Source of the DNA: Tardiphaga alba
Lineage (GTDB): Bacteria > Pseudomonadota > Alphaproteobacteria > Rhizobiales > Xanthobacteraceae
Assembly (NCBI RefSeq): GCF_018279705.1
Contig: NZ_CP036498.1
Coordinates: 5,535,001-5,599,000, forward strand
Reading direction: 5' to 3'
Length of the DNA: 64,000 nt
The notes under the pieces were generated by a model that did no database searches, was not told where the DNA came from, and saw only the letters and a program-made list of their open reading frames with translations. Positions 9,180-19,431 of this stretch are shown piece by piece (position 1 is the first letter of the stretch; each line of letters opens with the position of its first letter). The position numbers and the translations under genes are program-made.

Positions 9180-10199
9180 TTATCGATGACGGACCATTCG
9201 TTCAACGACACTCGCCAGCTGCTTCGCCCCATTCGGCAGCAGGAAGATGATGAAGATCAGGATGATTCCGAATACGGCACCGGACAGGCCCTTTGACACA
9301 TGTTCCGCGATGTTCGGAACGAACACGATGAAAAGCGCGCCCACCAGAGAGCCTGGCAGCCAACCAACGCCGCCGACAACCATGCCGAGGAACAGCGCGA
9401 TAGCGAGCTGGATGGTATAGCCATCCGGTGCCACGAACTGCACGGCGATGGCGCCGAGGGCACCGGCGATGCCGGTGATGCCCGCCGACACACCGAAGGC
9501 GAGAGTCTTGTAGAGCGCCACATCCACCCCCATTGCGGAGGCCGCAATTTCATTGTCGCGGATCGCCATCATTGCGCGACCAGAGCGCGACATCAGCAGA
9601 TTCACCGATGCGAAATAGATGACGACCGAGACGACAAGGGTGAAGTAATATAGCCACGTGTCCTGTGATATTTTCAGCCCCATGGAGGCGAAGATCGCCG
9701 GTGCATCCGGCTTGGCAACGACCAGCCCCTGCACACCGCCGGTCCAGTGCTCGAACAGGCCGAGCTTGAGGAGTTGCGGCATGGCCACGGCCAGCGCGAA
9801 GGTCGCCAGCGCGAGATAGATGCCGCTCAGCCGCAACGCGGGCAGGCCGAACAGGAAGCCGGCGATGAAGCAAATGATGCCGGCAGCGGGAAGCGTCAAA
9901 GCATAATTGACGCCGGTATGCTCGATCAGAATCGCTGATGTGTAGGCGCCGAGCGCATAGAATGCGCTCTGACCGAGCGAAAACTGGCCACTTGCGCCTG
10001 TCAGAAGGTTGAGCGCCAGAACTGCGATCGCATAGATGAGCACCATGGTCATCTGGAAGACGACGAAGTTCTTCACAAAGATCGGGACGACGACCAGCAC
10101 GGCAAGCATCACGAGGGATGCGATGGGGCCGAGCAACATCGCTTTCTTCGGCACTGCGGCGACGACCGGAGTGGAGGAGGTTTCTTGAACGATGCTCAT
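9180..10199 (-). CDS. livM: Branched-chain amino acid-type ABC transporter permease LivM
   Basis: This 339-residue inner-membrane protein has roughly 8-10 hydrophobic segments and the LivM signature region LLTGASGQFSLGQSAFYALGAY near residues 65-87. It forms the translocation pore with LivH. The start at 10199 lies 2 bases after the livH stop, which fits a tightly coupled operon livG-livF-livH-livM. The family covers importers of leucine-type amino acids but also of benzoates, ureas and amides; the catabolic context favours an organic acid. Confidence 0.93.
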   Translation of the reverse strand: MSIVQETSSTPVVAAVPKKAMLLGPIASLVMLAVLVVVPIFVKNFVVFQMTMVLIYAIAVLALNLLTGASGQFSLGQSAFYALGAYTSAILIEHTGVNYALTLPAAGIICFIAGFLFGLPALRLSGIYLALATFALAVAMPQLLKLGLFEHWTGGVQGLVVAKPDAPAIFASMGLKISQDTWLYYFTLVVSVVIYFASVNLLMSRSGRAMMAIRDNEIAASAMGVDVALYKTLAFGVSAGITGIAGALGAIAVQFVAPDGYTIQLAIALFLGMVVGGVGWLPGSLVGALFIVFVPNIAEHVSKGLSGAVFGIILIFIIFLLPNGAKQLASVVERMVRHR

Positions 10200-10201
10200 A
10201 A

Positions 10202-11080
10202 TTAAACTCGCTTGACGACGTTGCGACCGAACAGGCCGTGGGGTTTGACGACCAGCACGGTGATGATCAGCGCCAACGCGATGGGCAGTTTCAGCTCGTT
10301 GCCGACGCCCGGAATGTAGGTACCAACGAGATTTTCAAAGATGCCGACCAGAAAGCCACCGATCACGGCGCCGAGCGGGCTCGACAATCCGCCGACGACT
10401 GCGGCCGCGAAGCCGTAGATCAGCACGCCGCCCATCATATTGGGCTCGAGAAACACGACGGGAGCGATCAGCATGCCGGCAATCGAGCCGATCGCCGCGG
10501 CCATCCCCCAGCCGAGTGCGATCATCCACGAGGTGTTGATGCCAACGAGGCGAGCGGACTCAGGTGCAACTGCGGCAGCCCGCATCGCGAGACCCACCCG
10601 CGTGTATCGGAAGAACAGAAATAGCAGGATCAGCAACACCAAAGTGACGCCGATCATTCCGGCCTGATGCGTGCTGATCAACTGGCTACCGAGGAAGGAC
10701 GACGATCCGAACGGCGACGGGAATTGCTTGATGGTGAAATCCCAGGTCAATCCAGCCACGCTGTTGATGATGGCAAACAACGCGATGAATCCCGCGACAT
10801 GCGTCAGCACCGGCGCCTTAGCGAGAGGCTTGAACAGGGCCCGCTCGATGGCGACGCCGCCGATGAAGGAGAACACGAGCACAATGAGGAACGCGCCCCA
10901 ATACGGCACGCCCCACTGCATCAATTGCCAGGCGATGAAGGTCGAGAACATCGCCATTTCGCCCTGGGCGAAGTTGAGGTGGTCGATCGCCTGGTAGATC
11001 ATCACGACCGCGAGCGCCATACAGGCATAAATCGCGCCGGTGGCGACGCCGGCCAGGACTTGATTGATGAGAAGTTCCAT
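10202..11080 (-). CDS. livH: Branched-chain amino acid-type ABC transporter permease LivH
   Basis: A 292-residue permease with about 8 membrane segments and typical LivH motifs: the N-terminal GVATGAIYACMALAVVMIYQ, FAQGEMAMF, and AAVVGGLSSPLGAVIGG in the second half, which contains the EAA-like loop that contacts the ATPases. Its N-terminus begins 9 bases after the livF stop. It partners LivM in the membrane and LivF/LivG on the cytoplasmic side. Confidence 0.93.
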   Translation of the reverse strand: MELLINQVLAGVATGAIYACMALAVVMIYQAIDHLNFAQGEMAMFSTFIAWQLMQWGVPYWGAFLIVLVFSFIGGVAIERALFKPLAKAPVLTHVAGFIALFAIINSVAGLTWDFTIKQFPSPFGSSSFLGSQLISTHQAGMIGVTLVLLILLFLFFRYTRVGLAMRAAAVAPESARLVGINTSWMIALGWGMAAAIGSIAGMLIAPVVFLEPNMMGGVLIYGFAAAVVGGLSSPLGAVIGGFLVGIFENLVGTYIPGVGNELKLPIALALIITVLVVKPHGLFGRNVVKRV

Positions 11081-11089
11081 GGCCGCCCC

Positions 11090-11803
11090 TCAGTATCCAA
11101 GATAGGATTTACGGACATCTTCGTTATTCGCGACTTCGTCAGCAGTGCCCGACATCACGATACGTCCGGTTTCGATGACATAGGCCTTGTCGGCGAGCTC
11201 GAGCGCGAGCTGTGCGTTCTGCTCGACGACCAGGATCGAGACTTTGTCCTCACGGTTGATCTGGCCGAGGATCTTGAACAGATCCCGCACGATCAGCGGC
11301 GCAAGACCAAAAGATGGTTCGTCCAGCAGCATCAGGCGGGGACGCAGCATCAGCGCGCGGGCCACCGCAAGCATCTGCTGTTCGCCGCCGGACAGCGTGC
11401 CGGCTTGCTGGGTGTGGCGCTCCTTCAATCTTGGAAAATAGTCGTACATCCGATCGATATCCGACTTGATCGCCTTGATATCCTTGCGGCTGATCGCGCC
11501 GAGCTCCAGATTCTCATCCACCGTCAAGGTCGCAAAGGTGCCGCGGCCCTGCGGTACATGGGCGATGCCCAGCCGCACGATGCTCTCGGTCGATTTGTTG
11601 TCGAGCTTCTTGCCCTCGAACTCGATCGAGCCGGTGGAGCGCACCATGTTGCAGATCGCCCGCAGCGTGGTGGTCTTGCCGGCGCCGTTGGCGCCGAGCA
11701 GCGTGGTGAGACTGCCTTCCTTGAGGTCGAATTCGAGGCCGTGCAGTGCCTGGACCTGGCCGTAATAGGCGCGCAGGTCCTTTACATGAAGCATCGTGCT
11801 CAT
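11090..11803 (-). CDS. livF: Branched-chain amino acid-type ABC transporter ATP-binding protein LivF
   Basis: A 237-residue ATPase with Walker A GANGAGKTT near residue 37, the ABC signature LSGGEQQML, and Walker B LMLLDEPSFGL, all intact. The start ATG overlaps the livG stop (ATGA), showing translational coupling. It energises the LivHM pore together with LivG. Confidence 0.95.
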   Translation of the reverse strand: MSTMLHVKDLRAYYGQVQALHGLEFDLKEGSLTTLLGANGAGKTTTLRAICNMVRSTGSIEFEGKKLDNKSTESIVRLGIAHVPQGRGTFATLTVDENLELGAISRKDIKAIKSDIDRMYDYFPRLKERHTQQAGTLSGGEQQMLAVARALMLRPRLMLLDEPSFGLAPLIVRDLFKILGQINREDKVSILVVEQNAQLALELADKAYVIETGRIVMSGTADEVANNEDVRKSYLGY

Positions 11804-12576
11804 GAATCTTTGTCCCCCAGATAGGCCTTGATGACAGCCGGGTCTTTCTGGACGGCAGCCGGGGTGCCTTCCGCGAGTTTCTTGCCGAAGTTCAGCGCGA
11901 CCACATGGTCGGCGATCGACATCACGAGGCCCATGTGATGCTCGACGAGCAGCACGGTGACATCGCGTTCGTCGCGGATGCGGCGGATGAGATCGCCGAG
12001 GACATAGACTTCCTCGTGATTGAGGCCGCCGGCGGGCTCGTCCAGCAGCAGGATCTTCGGTTCGGCCGCGAGCGCGCGGGCAAGCTCGACGCGCTTCTGG
12101 GTGCCGAACGGCAGACCTGAAACCACGGTGTCGGCGACGTTCTGGAGATCGAGATAATCAAGGATGTCGTTGACGTCCCTGTTGATCGCCGTTTCGCCAC
12201 GGCGCACCCATGGCAGCTTCAGCGCATCACTGACGATGTCGCTATTCGTGCGTGCATGCTTGCCGACGCGGACATTGTCGCGAACCGTGAGGTTCGGAAA
12301 CAGCGCGACGTTCTGGAAGGTGCGGCCGATGCCGATTTCGGAAATCTTGTGGGCGGGCCGCGTCAGGATCGACTGGCCTTCCATCAGGATGTCGCCCTTG
12401 CTCGGCTGATAGAGCCGCGAGAGGCAGTTGAAGAGCGTCGTCTTGCCGGCGCCATTCGGTCCGATCAGGCCGAGGATGTGGCCTTTCTGCATGTCGAACG
12501 AGACGCCGTTCAGGGCGACGATGCCGCCGAACACGACGCTAACGTCGTTGACGCGCAAGAGCGGCTGCGCCCCCAT
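11800..12576 (-). CDS. livG: Branched-chain amino acid-type ABC transporter ATP-binding protein LivG
   Basis: A 258-residue ATPase with Walker A GPNGAGKTT, the atypical LivG signature LPFGTQKRVELARA, and Walker B ILLLDEPAGGLNHEE. The ATG at 12576 is preferred; an in-frame TTG at 12615 would add 13 residues. It is the first gene of the minus-strand operon livG-livF-livH-livM and lies divergent to the acyl-CoA ligase gene, so the ~630-base gap between them should hold the control region for both uptake and activation. Confidence 0.94.
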   Translation of the reverse strand: MGAQPLLRVNDVSVVFGGIVALNGVSFDMQKGHILGLIGPNGAGKTTLFNCLSRLYQPSKGDILMEGQSILTRPAHKISEIGIGRTFQNVALFPNLTVRDNVRVGKHARTNSDIVSDALKLPWVRRGETAINRDVNDILDYLDLQNVADTVVSGLPFGTQKRVELARALAAEPKILLLDEPAGGLNHEEVYVLGDLIRRIRDERDVTVLLVEHHMGLVMSIADHVVALNFGKKLAEGTPAAVQKDPAVIKAYLGDKDS

Positions 12577-13210
12577 GCTCGTCCCAGCAGGCCTTTCAAA
12601 GCTTACACTTGGCAACCGATTCCCCCGTTTGATTTAGACTGTGGAACGACCGAGAAGTCGTCGCCGTCATTTTTTCGAGATTGGTCCCGATGATTGGCCC
12701 AACTCGTATTTGACCGCCTCATGCGGAAAGCGGCGCATGCAGGAAGTTTGGGTACGCATGAGACACGCGGTGAGCCGCCTCGCACGGCCTCCGCCCTGTC
12801 TTTTGACGCGCCTCGCAGCGACGCCGACGCTGACCTCAAGAAGGATGAAAATCTTCGCTGGCGGACAATGACCTCAGTCATCAATCGAATTGGCGCTAGA
12901 TAACAAAAAGAGATTGTTCCTATCTGCAGATCCTGAGGCAGCACCTCTCGGTACTGCCCTTCGCCGGTCGCGAGGCGCCCCACCATTTCGGGGCCGGACA
13001 CTCGGCCTGCCATGCGGGCTCGCGGGCGATCCAAGAGGATGCGACCACCCAGAGATCAGGGCATCGTCGCACGTGCCCTGCCCGCTCCTGCCCAGGGAGA
13101 GCAGTGCGGTCAGTCTTTTTGGCACGACCGGCCATATTATCGGTCATGCGCACCCCTGATATTTGTCGCAAAGCCGAGCCGATCATGCTCGCGCCAACCC
13201 TGGGATAGAA
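12577..13210. other. Divergent control region between livG and the acyl-CoA ligase
   Basis: About 630 bases with no convincing gene on either strand; open frames here are Arg/Pro-rich and look like chance reading. It must carry the promoters of livGFHM (leftward) and of the ligase/binding-protein pair (rightward). An imperfect inverted repeat GACCG...CGGTC lies near 13128-13147, and ATTTGTCGC near 13161 resembles half of the ACAACCATTGTC-type palindrome seen upstream of the dioxygenase genes. A TTG at 13163 is an alternative ligase start. Confidence 0.45.
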
Positions 13211-14746
13211 ATGCCGACACTCAAGAATTGGGCCGCAAGGCACCCCGACAAAGTTGCCGTTCGCGTAGCGTTCACCGAGACAACCGTGACGTATCGAGCG
13301 CTGGATCGCCGCGCCAATTCCGTCACCCAGCTGCTGATGTCGATGGGGCTGAAGTCCGAGGACGGCGTGGCCATTCTGCTGGAGAATGACCCTACCTACT
13401 TCGAACTGGTCTGGGGCGCTCGACGCAATGGCATCTACTACACGCCGATCAGTACGCATCTCAAACCCGATGAAGCCGCCTATATCGTCCGCGACAGTAG
13501 TGCGAAGATCCTTTTCGTATCCGCTAATTTTCCGGAGGCTATTGCCGCGCTGAAGTTGGACAACCCAGCCGGCTGCATCATCATCGTTCTTGGAGAGCGG
13601 ATCGAAGGTACTCTCGACTATCGGACCGAGCTCGCAAAATTCGGTGACTATATCGAGATTCCCGATGGCCCTGTCGGAAAAGACTTTTTCTATTCGTCCG
13701 GAACCACGGGGCAGCCCAAAGGCATCAAGCAGCCTCTCTTCAGGAACATTGCCCAAGCTCAGTCTTCCGGAGATTGGGTGCGCGACAATTTCAAGTTCGA
13801 CGAAGAGAGCATCTATCTGTCGCCGGCGCCGCTGTATCACGGAGCTCCGCTTCGTTTCACGATGAGAACCTTGGAGTCCGGCGGCACTGTCATTCTGATG
13901 CCGAAATTCGCCGCCGACAAAGCGCTTGCTGCGATCGAGACCTACCGTGTGACACACAGCCAGTGGGTCCCGACGATGTTCTTCCGCTTGCTCGCGCTGC
14001 CCGAAGACATTCGCCGCGGAGCCGATCTATCGTCGCACAAATGCGCAATTCATGCGGCCGCTCCCTGCCCTCCCGAAATTAAAGAGCAGATGATCTCGTG
14101 GTGGGGGCCGATACTCTGGGAATACTATGCCGGTTCTGAACGAAATGGTGCAACCTGCCTTTCGACAGAAGAATGGCTCTCCCACAAAGGATCTGTCGGG
14201 CGTGCTTGCGTCGGCAAGGTGCACATTCTCGACGAGGACAAAGGCGAACTGGGGCCTCGTGAGATCGGCGATGTGTATTTCGAGGGACCGAGCTTCGTTT
14301 ATCATAACGATCCGGAGAAAACCGCGAAGTCGCGAAACGACAAAGGCTGGTCCACGATCGGTGACGTCGGATATGTCGATGAAGATGGCTACCTCTATCT
14401 GACGGATCGCCGCTCCCACATGATCATCTCAGGCGGCGTCAATATCTACCCCGCAGAAATCGAGAATCGGCTGTCCATGCATCCAGCCGTCGAAGACGTC
14501 GCGGTGTTCGGCATACCGAATCGCGAGTTCGGCGAGGAAGTGAAGGCCGTGGTGCAATTGAAGGACCCTTCACTTGCGTCACCCGCCTTCGCACAGACGC
14601 TGATCGCATTCTGCAAGGAATCCATCTCGAACGTGAAGTGTCCACGCACCGTGGATTTCGAGACGGAGATGCCGCGTCAAGAAAACGGAAAGCTGTTCAA
14701 GCATGTTCTGAAGAAGCGCTATCTGCAATCGGCTTCAGCCGCATAA
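13211..14746 (+). CDS. Acyl-CoA ligase, AMP-binding family (FadD/4-coumarate-CoA ligase-like)
   Basis: A 511-residue adenylate-forming enzyme. The P-loop-like motif YSSGTTGQPKG, the adenylate-binding region YYAGSERNG, the hinge region TIGDVGYVDEDGYLYLTDR, SGGVNIYPAEIEN, and the C-terminal QENGKLFK with the catalytic Lys are all present. It activates a carboxylic acid to its CoA thioester using ATP. ATG 13211 fits the family N-terminus (PTLKNWAARHPDKVAV). An in-frame TTG at 13163 would add 16 residues. A binding-protein gene follows after 18 bases, coupling uptake to activation. The exact acid is unknown. Confidence 0.9.
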   Translation: MPTLKNWAARHPDKVAVRVAFTETTVTYRALDRRANSVTQLLMSMGLKSEDGVAILLENDPTYFELVWGARRNGIYYTPISTHLKPDEAAYIVRDSSAKILFVSANFPEAIAALKLDNPAGCIIIVLGERIEGTLDYRTELAKFGDYIEIPDGPVGKDFFYSSGTTGQPKGIKQPLFRNIAQAQSSGDWVRDNFKFDEESIYLSPAPLYHGAPLRFTMRTLESGGTVILMPKFAADKALAAIETYRVTHSQWVPTMFFRLLALPEDIRRGADLSSHKCAIHAAAPCPPEIKEQMISWWGPILWEYYAGSERNGATCLSTEEWLSHKGSVGRACVGKVHILDEDKGELGPREIGDVYFEGPSFVYHNDPEKTAKSRNDKGWSTIGDVGYVDEDGYLYLTDRRSHMIISGGVNIYPAEIENRLSMHPAVEDVAVFGIPNREFGEEVKAVVQLKDPSLASPAFAQTLIAFCKESISNVKCPRTVDFETEMPRQENGKLFKHVLKKRYLQSASAA

Positions 14747-14764
14747 AAACACAGAGGAAACGTC

Positions 14765-15976
14765 ATGAGAGTCCTAGCAGCTGCCAGCTGCGCGATTGCT
14801 GTCGCGCTCTTTTCGCATCCGCTCCTTGCGCAAAGTAAGAACTACGGCCCTGGCGTGACCGACACGGAAGTCAAAATCGGTCAAACCATGCCTTATAGCG
14901 GGCCTGCGTCGAGTTTCGCCGCGATTGGCAGGGCCATGGGCGCCTACTTCCAGAAGATCAATGCCGAAGGTGGAGTCAATGGTCGAAAGATCAACCTGAT
15001 TTCGATAGACGATGCATATAGCCCACCGAAGGCTGTGGAGCAGACACGGCGTCTGGTGGAGAGCGACGAAGTTCTGGCAATTGTTGGCACTTTCGGATCG
15101 CCAAGCAACTTCGCAACCCAGAAATATCTGAACGCCAAGAAGGTGCCGGCTTTGTTCCTCGGCACCGGCGCGAACCGGGTTTCGGATCCCGCGACATTCC
15201 CATGGTCGATGGGCTGGCAGCCGAACAATCATGCGAAAGGTGCAATTTACGGCAAGTATCTGCTGAAAGAACGCCCCGATGCGAAAATCGCGATTCTGTT
15301 TCAAAATGATGATTTTGGCCGCGACTATGTCCGAGGCGTCAAAGATGCTTTGGGCAGCAAAGCCGCATCGATGATCGTGAAAGAACTGAGTTACGAGTTG
15401 GCAGAGCCGACCGTCGATTCACAGATTCTCGTTCTCAAGTCGTCCGGTGCCAATGTCTTCGTCAACATCGCAACTCCCAAATTCACCGCTCAGGCGATCA
15501 AGAAAGTCGCCGAAATCAAATGGGACGTTCTTCACCTGATCAGCGATGCCTCCTTCTCGATATCGAGCACGCTTGTTCCCGCCGGCCTTGAGAACTCAAA
15601 AGGTGTTATCAGCGTGAACTTCCGCAAGGATCCGAGCGATCCGGTGTGGAAGGACGATCCCGGCATGAAGGAATATCTGGCATTCATGAAGCAATACATG
15701 CCGGACCTGAATGCCCAAGAGTCTCTGTACGCCTTTGGCTATGCGACAGCACAGACCTTTGTTCACGTCCTTGAGAAATGCGGCGACAATCTCACGCGAG
15801 AGAACCTCATGAAGCAGGCTGCCAGCATCAATAATCTCGTTCTTCCGATCATGTTGCCCGGGATCGTTCTCAATACGTCTCCCACGCGATACACGCCCAT
15901 GACCCAAGAGCAACTCGTCCAGTTCGACGGTGAAAAATGGGTTTCGGTCGGTGACGTGATCGACGCCGAGAAATAA
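14765..15976 (+). CDS. ABC transporter substrate-binding protein (branched-chain amino acid/aromatic type), third paralogue
   Basis: A 403-residue Peripla_BP_6 protein with a signal peptide ending near LLAQS and a mature start YGPGVTDTEVKIGQTMPYSG. It is highly similar along its whole length to the protein at 5083-6294, so the two likely bind the same or related ligands. It sits 18 bases after the acyl-CoA ligase with AGAGGAAA as ribosome binding site, and is followed by a strong hairpin terminator. It presumably feeds the LivGFHM importer encoded divergently. Confidence 0.94.
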   Translation: MRVLAAASCAIAVALFSHPLLAQSKNYGPGVTDTEVKIGQTMPYSGPASSFAAIGRAMGAYFQKINAEGGVNGRKINLISIDDAYSPPKAVEQTRRLVESDEVLAIVGTFGSPSNFATQKYLNAKKVPALFLGTGANRVSDPATFPWSMGWQPNNHAKGAIYGKYLLKERPDAKIAILFQNDDFGRDYVRGVKDALGSKAASMIVKELSYELAEPTVDSQILVLKSSGANVFVNIATPKFTAQAIKKVAEIKWDVLHLISDASFSISSTLVPAGLENSKGVISVNFRKDPSDPVWKDDPGMKEYLAFMKQYMPDLNAQESLYAFGYATAQTFVHVLEKCGDNLTRENLMKQAASINNLVLPIMLPGIVLNTSPTRYTPMTQEQLVQFDGEKWVSVGDVIDAEK

Positions 15977-15982
15977 TGCATT

Positions 15983-16009
15983 GAGGGCCTCTCGCTACGA
16001 GAGGCCCTC
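15983..16009 (+). terminator. Hairpin terminator after the ligase/binding-protein operon
   Basis: Perfect 12-base arms GAGGGCCTCTCG and CGAGAGGCCCTC with a 3-base loop, starting 6 bases after the binding-protein stop and followed by only a short T-poor tail. It lies between two convergent genes and may serve both. Confidence 0.75.
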
Positions 16010-16059
16010 TTCCGGACTTTCGCATCGATAGCGCCGACACGCATCGCGTGCAGAAGACA

Positions 16060-17112
16060 CTACTCTACAGTGCTCGGCGCAGCTGTGGCGCTTGGGTCTG
16101 TATGGCGATAGGAGCCTGGTGTGAGACCGGTCCAGCGCCGAAATGCACGATGGAACGTACTTAGCTCCGAGAAACCGAGCTGCAGTGCGATCTGCTCAAG
16201 CGGTACGCTGGTCGTTCTCAACAGCCTGACGGCCGCGTCGCGTCGCACCTGATCCTTCAACTCTTGAAAGCCTTGATCTCCACCATCCGCGAGCCGCCGC
16301 CGCAGCGTCTGTGGAGAGACGTTAAGCCGCGCAGCGACTTCTTCGAGCGACACGTGCTTGGCTAGGTTGCGCCGCAAAATGGCGCGAACGCGCTCGGAAA
16401 AGCTGCTTTCGTCGCGATAGCGAACCAGCATCGCGCTCGGCATCGATTTGATGAATCGCTGGAGACGGACTTCGTCCGGCATGATCGGCAAATCCAGAAT
16501 CTCTTTCTGGAATCGAAGCTCATGAGATTTTTGATTGAAGAGGATCGGCGCATCATAGAATGGAGCGAGTTCGGAACTGAAAGCATGTTCGCCGAACGCG
16601 TAGCGCACCGAGTTCAAAGGAAGCCGTTTCCCAACAAGCCAGCACATCATGCCATAAACGAAGAAGAGCGCCGCTCCGCAGATCGCCCGGCGTCGGGTCG
16701 GATCCTGCACCGAGGTCGTGACCCAAATACGCATTTCGGACCCGTCACTTCCCATTCTCATGGTAAAGTCGCTGACGGTCTTGTGGTAGAAGCTGAAGCC
16801 TGTGCGAAGGGAAGATCCCAGATTGCTGCTTTGAACGATCAACCTGCACATGGTGTTGAACGTGCCAAGCCTGATCGGCCGATCACCGAGTAGCCAGAAC
16901 TCGTCCCGCGTCACCCGCGTCAAAGTCGAGATCAACCGCGCAAATCCCTCCTGGGATATGGCTTTGGCATTTCCAGCAATGACCTCGGGCTCGAGATGCG
17001 CACGCTTCAGCAGCCGCGGCACGTCCAGGCCCGCTTGCTCGACACCGCTCAAGATGACTTCGAGATATCGTGCATCGATCGGACGACGTCCTCTGGCATA
17101 CAGCTCGGTCAT
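16060..17112 (-). CDS. AraC family transcriptional regulator (OruR-like, arabinose-binding-domain type)
   Basis: A 350-residue regulator with an N-terminal arabinose-binding-like domain (about residues 15-205) and a C-terminal double helix-turn-helix AraC domain (about 235-335) with VAARLNVSPQTLRRRL and FSELSTFHRAFRRWTG. This architecture is typical of regulators such as OruR that respond to an amino acid or organic acid. It is convergent with the ligase/binding-protein operon and is a good candidate for controlling the uptake and CoA-activation genes, by position only. Confidence 0.9.
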   Translation of the reverse strand: MTELYARGRRPIDARYLEVILSGVEQAGLDVPRLLKRAHLEPEVIAGNAKAISQEGFARLISTLTRVTRDEFWLLGDRPIRLGTFNTMCRLIVQSSNLGSSLRTGFSFYHKTVSDFTMRMGSDGSEMRIWVTTSVQDPTRRRAICGAALFFVYGMMCWLVGKRLPLNSVRYAFGEHAFSSELAPFYDAPILFNQKSHELRFQKEILDLPIMPDEVRLQRFIKSMPSAMLVRYRDESSFSERVRAILRRNLAKHVSLEEVAARLNVSPQTLRRRLADGGDQGFQELKDQVRRDAAVRLLRTTSVPLEQIALQLGFSELSTFHRAFRRWTGLTPGSYRHTDPSATAAPSTVE

Positions 17113-17462
17113 CTCTCAGAAAAGTCTCCCAAAGCCGCGAGCCCGCGGCAGAATTGCGATTATTTTGGCCGACGACTTTGAAACGTTCTGCCATTGCCGT
17201 TCGAATGACTTTTGACAATATCGAAAGCTCCGCCCGACACAACAGGGACGGACGATACCGCTTGCGAAGTAGCGCCGTTAACGAGTGGAGCGCGTCGCAC
17301 CATGGCCCAGGGGCACATCCGCGCCAGGCAAACGATGCAGTTACAGAACTTCGCCCATAGGCATAGCTAGAGCTCTATTCGAACAACACGCTTTTTAATT
17401 GGGATCCGCATGCTTGAACGAGACCGCCTCCCACCCCGCATGACGCTGCGTCGAGGACAAAT
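17113..17462. other. Intergenic region between AraC regulator and GFA-fold gene
   Basis: Holds the promoters of two divergent genes. TTTTGACAATATCGAAAG near 17211-17228 contains a TTGACA-like -35 element. GAGGACA just before 17463 is the ribosome binding site of the next gene. Nothing else is recognised. Confidence 0.4.
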
Positions 17463-17897
17463 ATGAGCAATCCTCCCCTGGCCGGCGGCTGCTTGTGCGA
17501 CGCAATAAGGTATGTGTCTGCGCCGCCTCTCCGCTTCGTTGTGTGCCATTGCCGCGATTGCCAATATTCGTCCGGCGGCGCCCCCGCACATGTTGTGGTC
17601 GTGGCCGAGGATTCCCTCGTCATCGAGAGAGGCCGTGAGAAATTGCGGTCCTTCACGAGCACAGCGGACTCCGGCAACTCCGTCACCCGTCAATTCTGTT
17701 CGGAATGCGGGACGCCCATCTTTGAACATCTGCAGATGGCGCCCGCTGTGAAGCTCGTCAAGGTCGGCACGATCGATGACGCAAGCCATCTCAAAGTCGA
17801 CGTGACCGCATGGACGGCTTCGGCGCAACCCTGGGCGCTGATCGATCCTGCAACGGAATTGTGTACTCACAATCCCACGCCAAGAGCACAACCCTGA
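17463..17897 (+). CDS. GFA family protein (glutathione-dependent formaldehyde-activating enzyme/CENP-V fold)
   Basis: A 144-residue zinc-binding protein. The family Cys motifs are present: CLC at residues 10-12, CHCRDC at about 28-33, and FCSECG at about 80-85. The fold binds zinc through these cysteines. The original Gfa protein was proposed to help glutathione condense with formaldehyde, but most family members have no proven reaction. It is a single gene upstream of the pobA-like gene. Aromatic demethylation can release formaldehyde, so a detoxification link is possible but speculative. Confidence 0.88.
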   Translation: MSNPPLAGGCLCDAIRYVSAPPLRFVVCHCRDCQYSSGGAPAHVVVVAEDSLVIERGREKLRSFTSTADSGNSVTRQFCSECGTPIFEHLQMAPAVKLVKVGTIDDASHLKVDVTAWTASAQPWALIDPATELCTHNPTPRAQP

Positions 17898-18141
17898 TCT
17901 GAGACGTAGGTCGACCTTCTCTTTCGGCGAGCGTAACCACACACGCTCGCTCCGCGCTTTTGCTCTGCAGCGGTGATGTCCCTCGCCTTGTTGAGCCGGT
18001 CGCCTTGCATGCACGCGGAACGGTGTATCCCGCCAATTCGTTTGACCAGTCCGGCCATTCAACGACAGAGCTTCAACGCCGATACTTGCTGCACGAACGG
18101 GCTAAGCGAATTTGGATCACCCGCTTATGCTCGACCACTAA

Positions 18142-19319
<1,178 letters not shown>

Positions 19320-19389
19320 CCCGCGGTCCCGCAACGCGGAAGCAAGCAGCGCGCTTGCGGTTCACGGGTTGGATCACATGCCGGTGCAG

Positions 19390-19429
19390 CCGCGGTGCTT
19401 GAGATCGTCTTCGATCTCAAGCACCGCGG
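19390..19429. terminator. Long bidirectional hairpin between convergent genes
   Basis: Perfect 18-base inverted repeat CCGCGGTGCTTGAGATCG with a 4-base loop TCTT. It lies between the pobA-like gene (rightward, ends 19319) and the aldoxime dehydratase-like gene (leftward, ends 19432), so it can terminate both transcripts. There is no strong T-run on either side. Confidence 0.75.
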
Positions 19430-19431
19430 GA

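Noticed and set aside
10667-11824. Long open frame of 385 codons on the plus strand
   Set aside because: It lies opposite livH and livF, which have all family motifs. Its product is His/Arg/Asp-rich without any domain, typical of a GC-rich shadow frame.
12920-13957. 345-codon frame on the minus strand
   Set aside because: Antisense to the acyl-CoA ligase, which has intact motifs; no recognisable domain or ribosome site.
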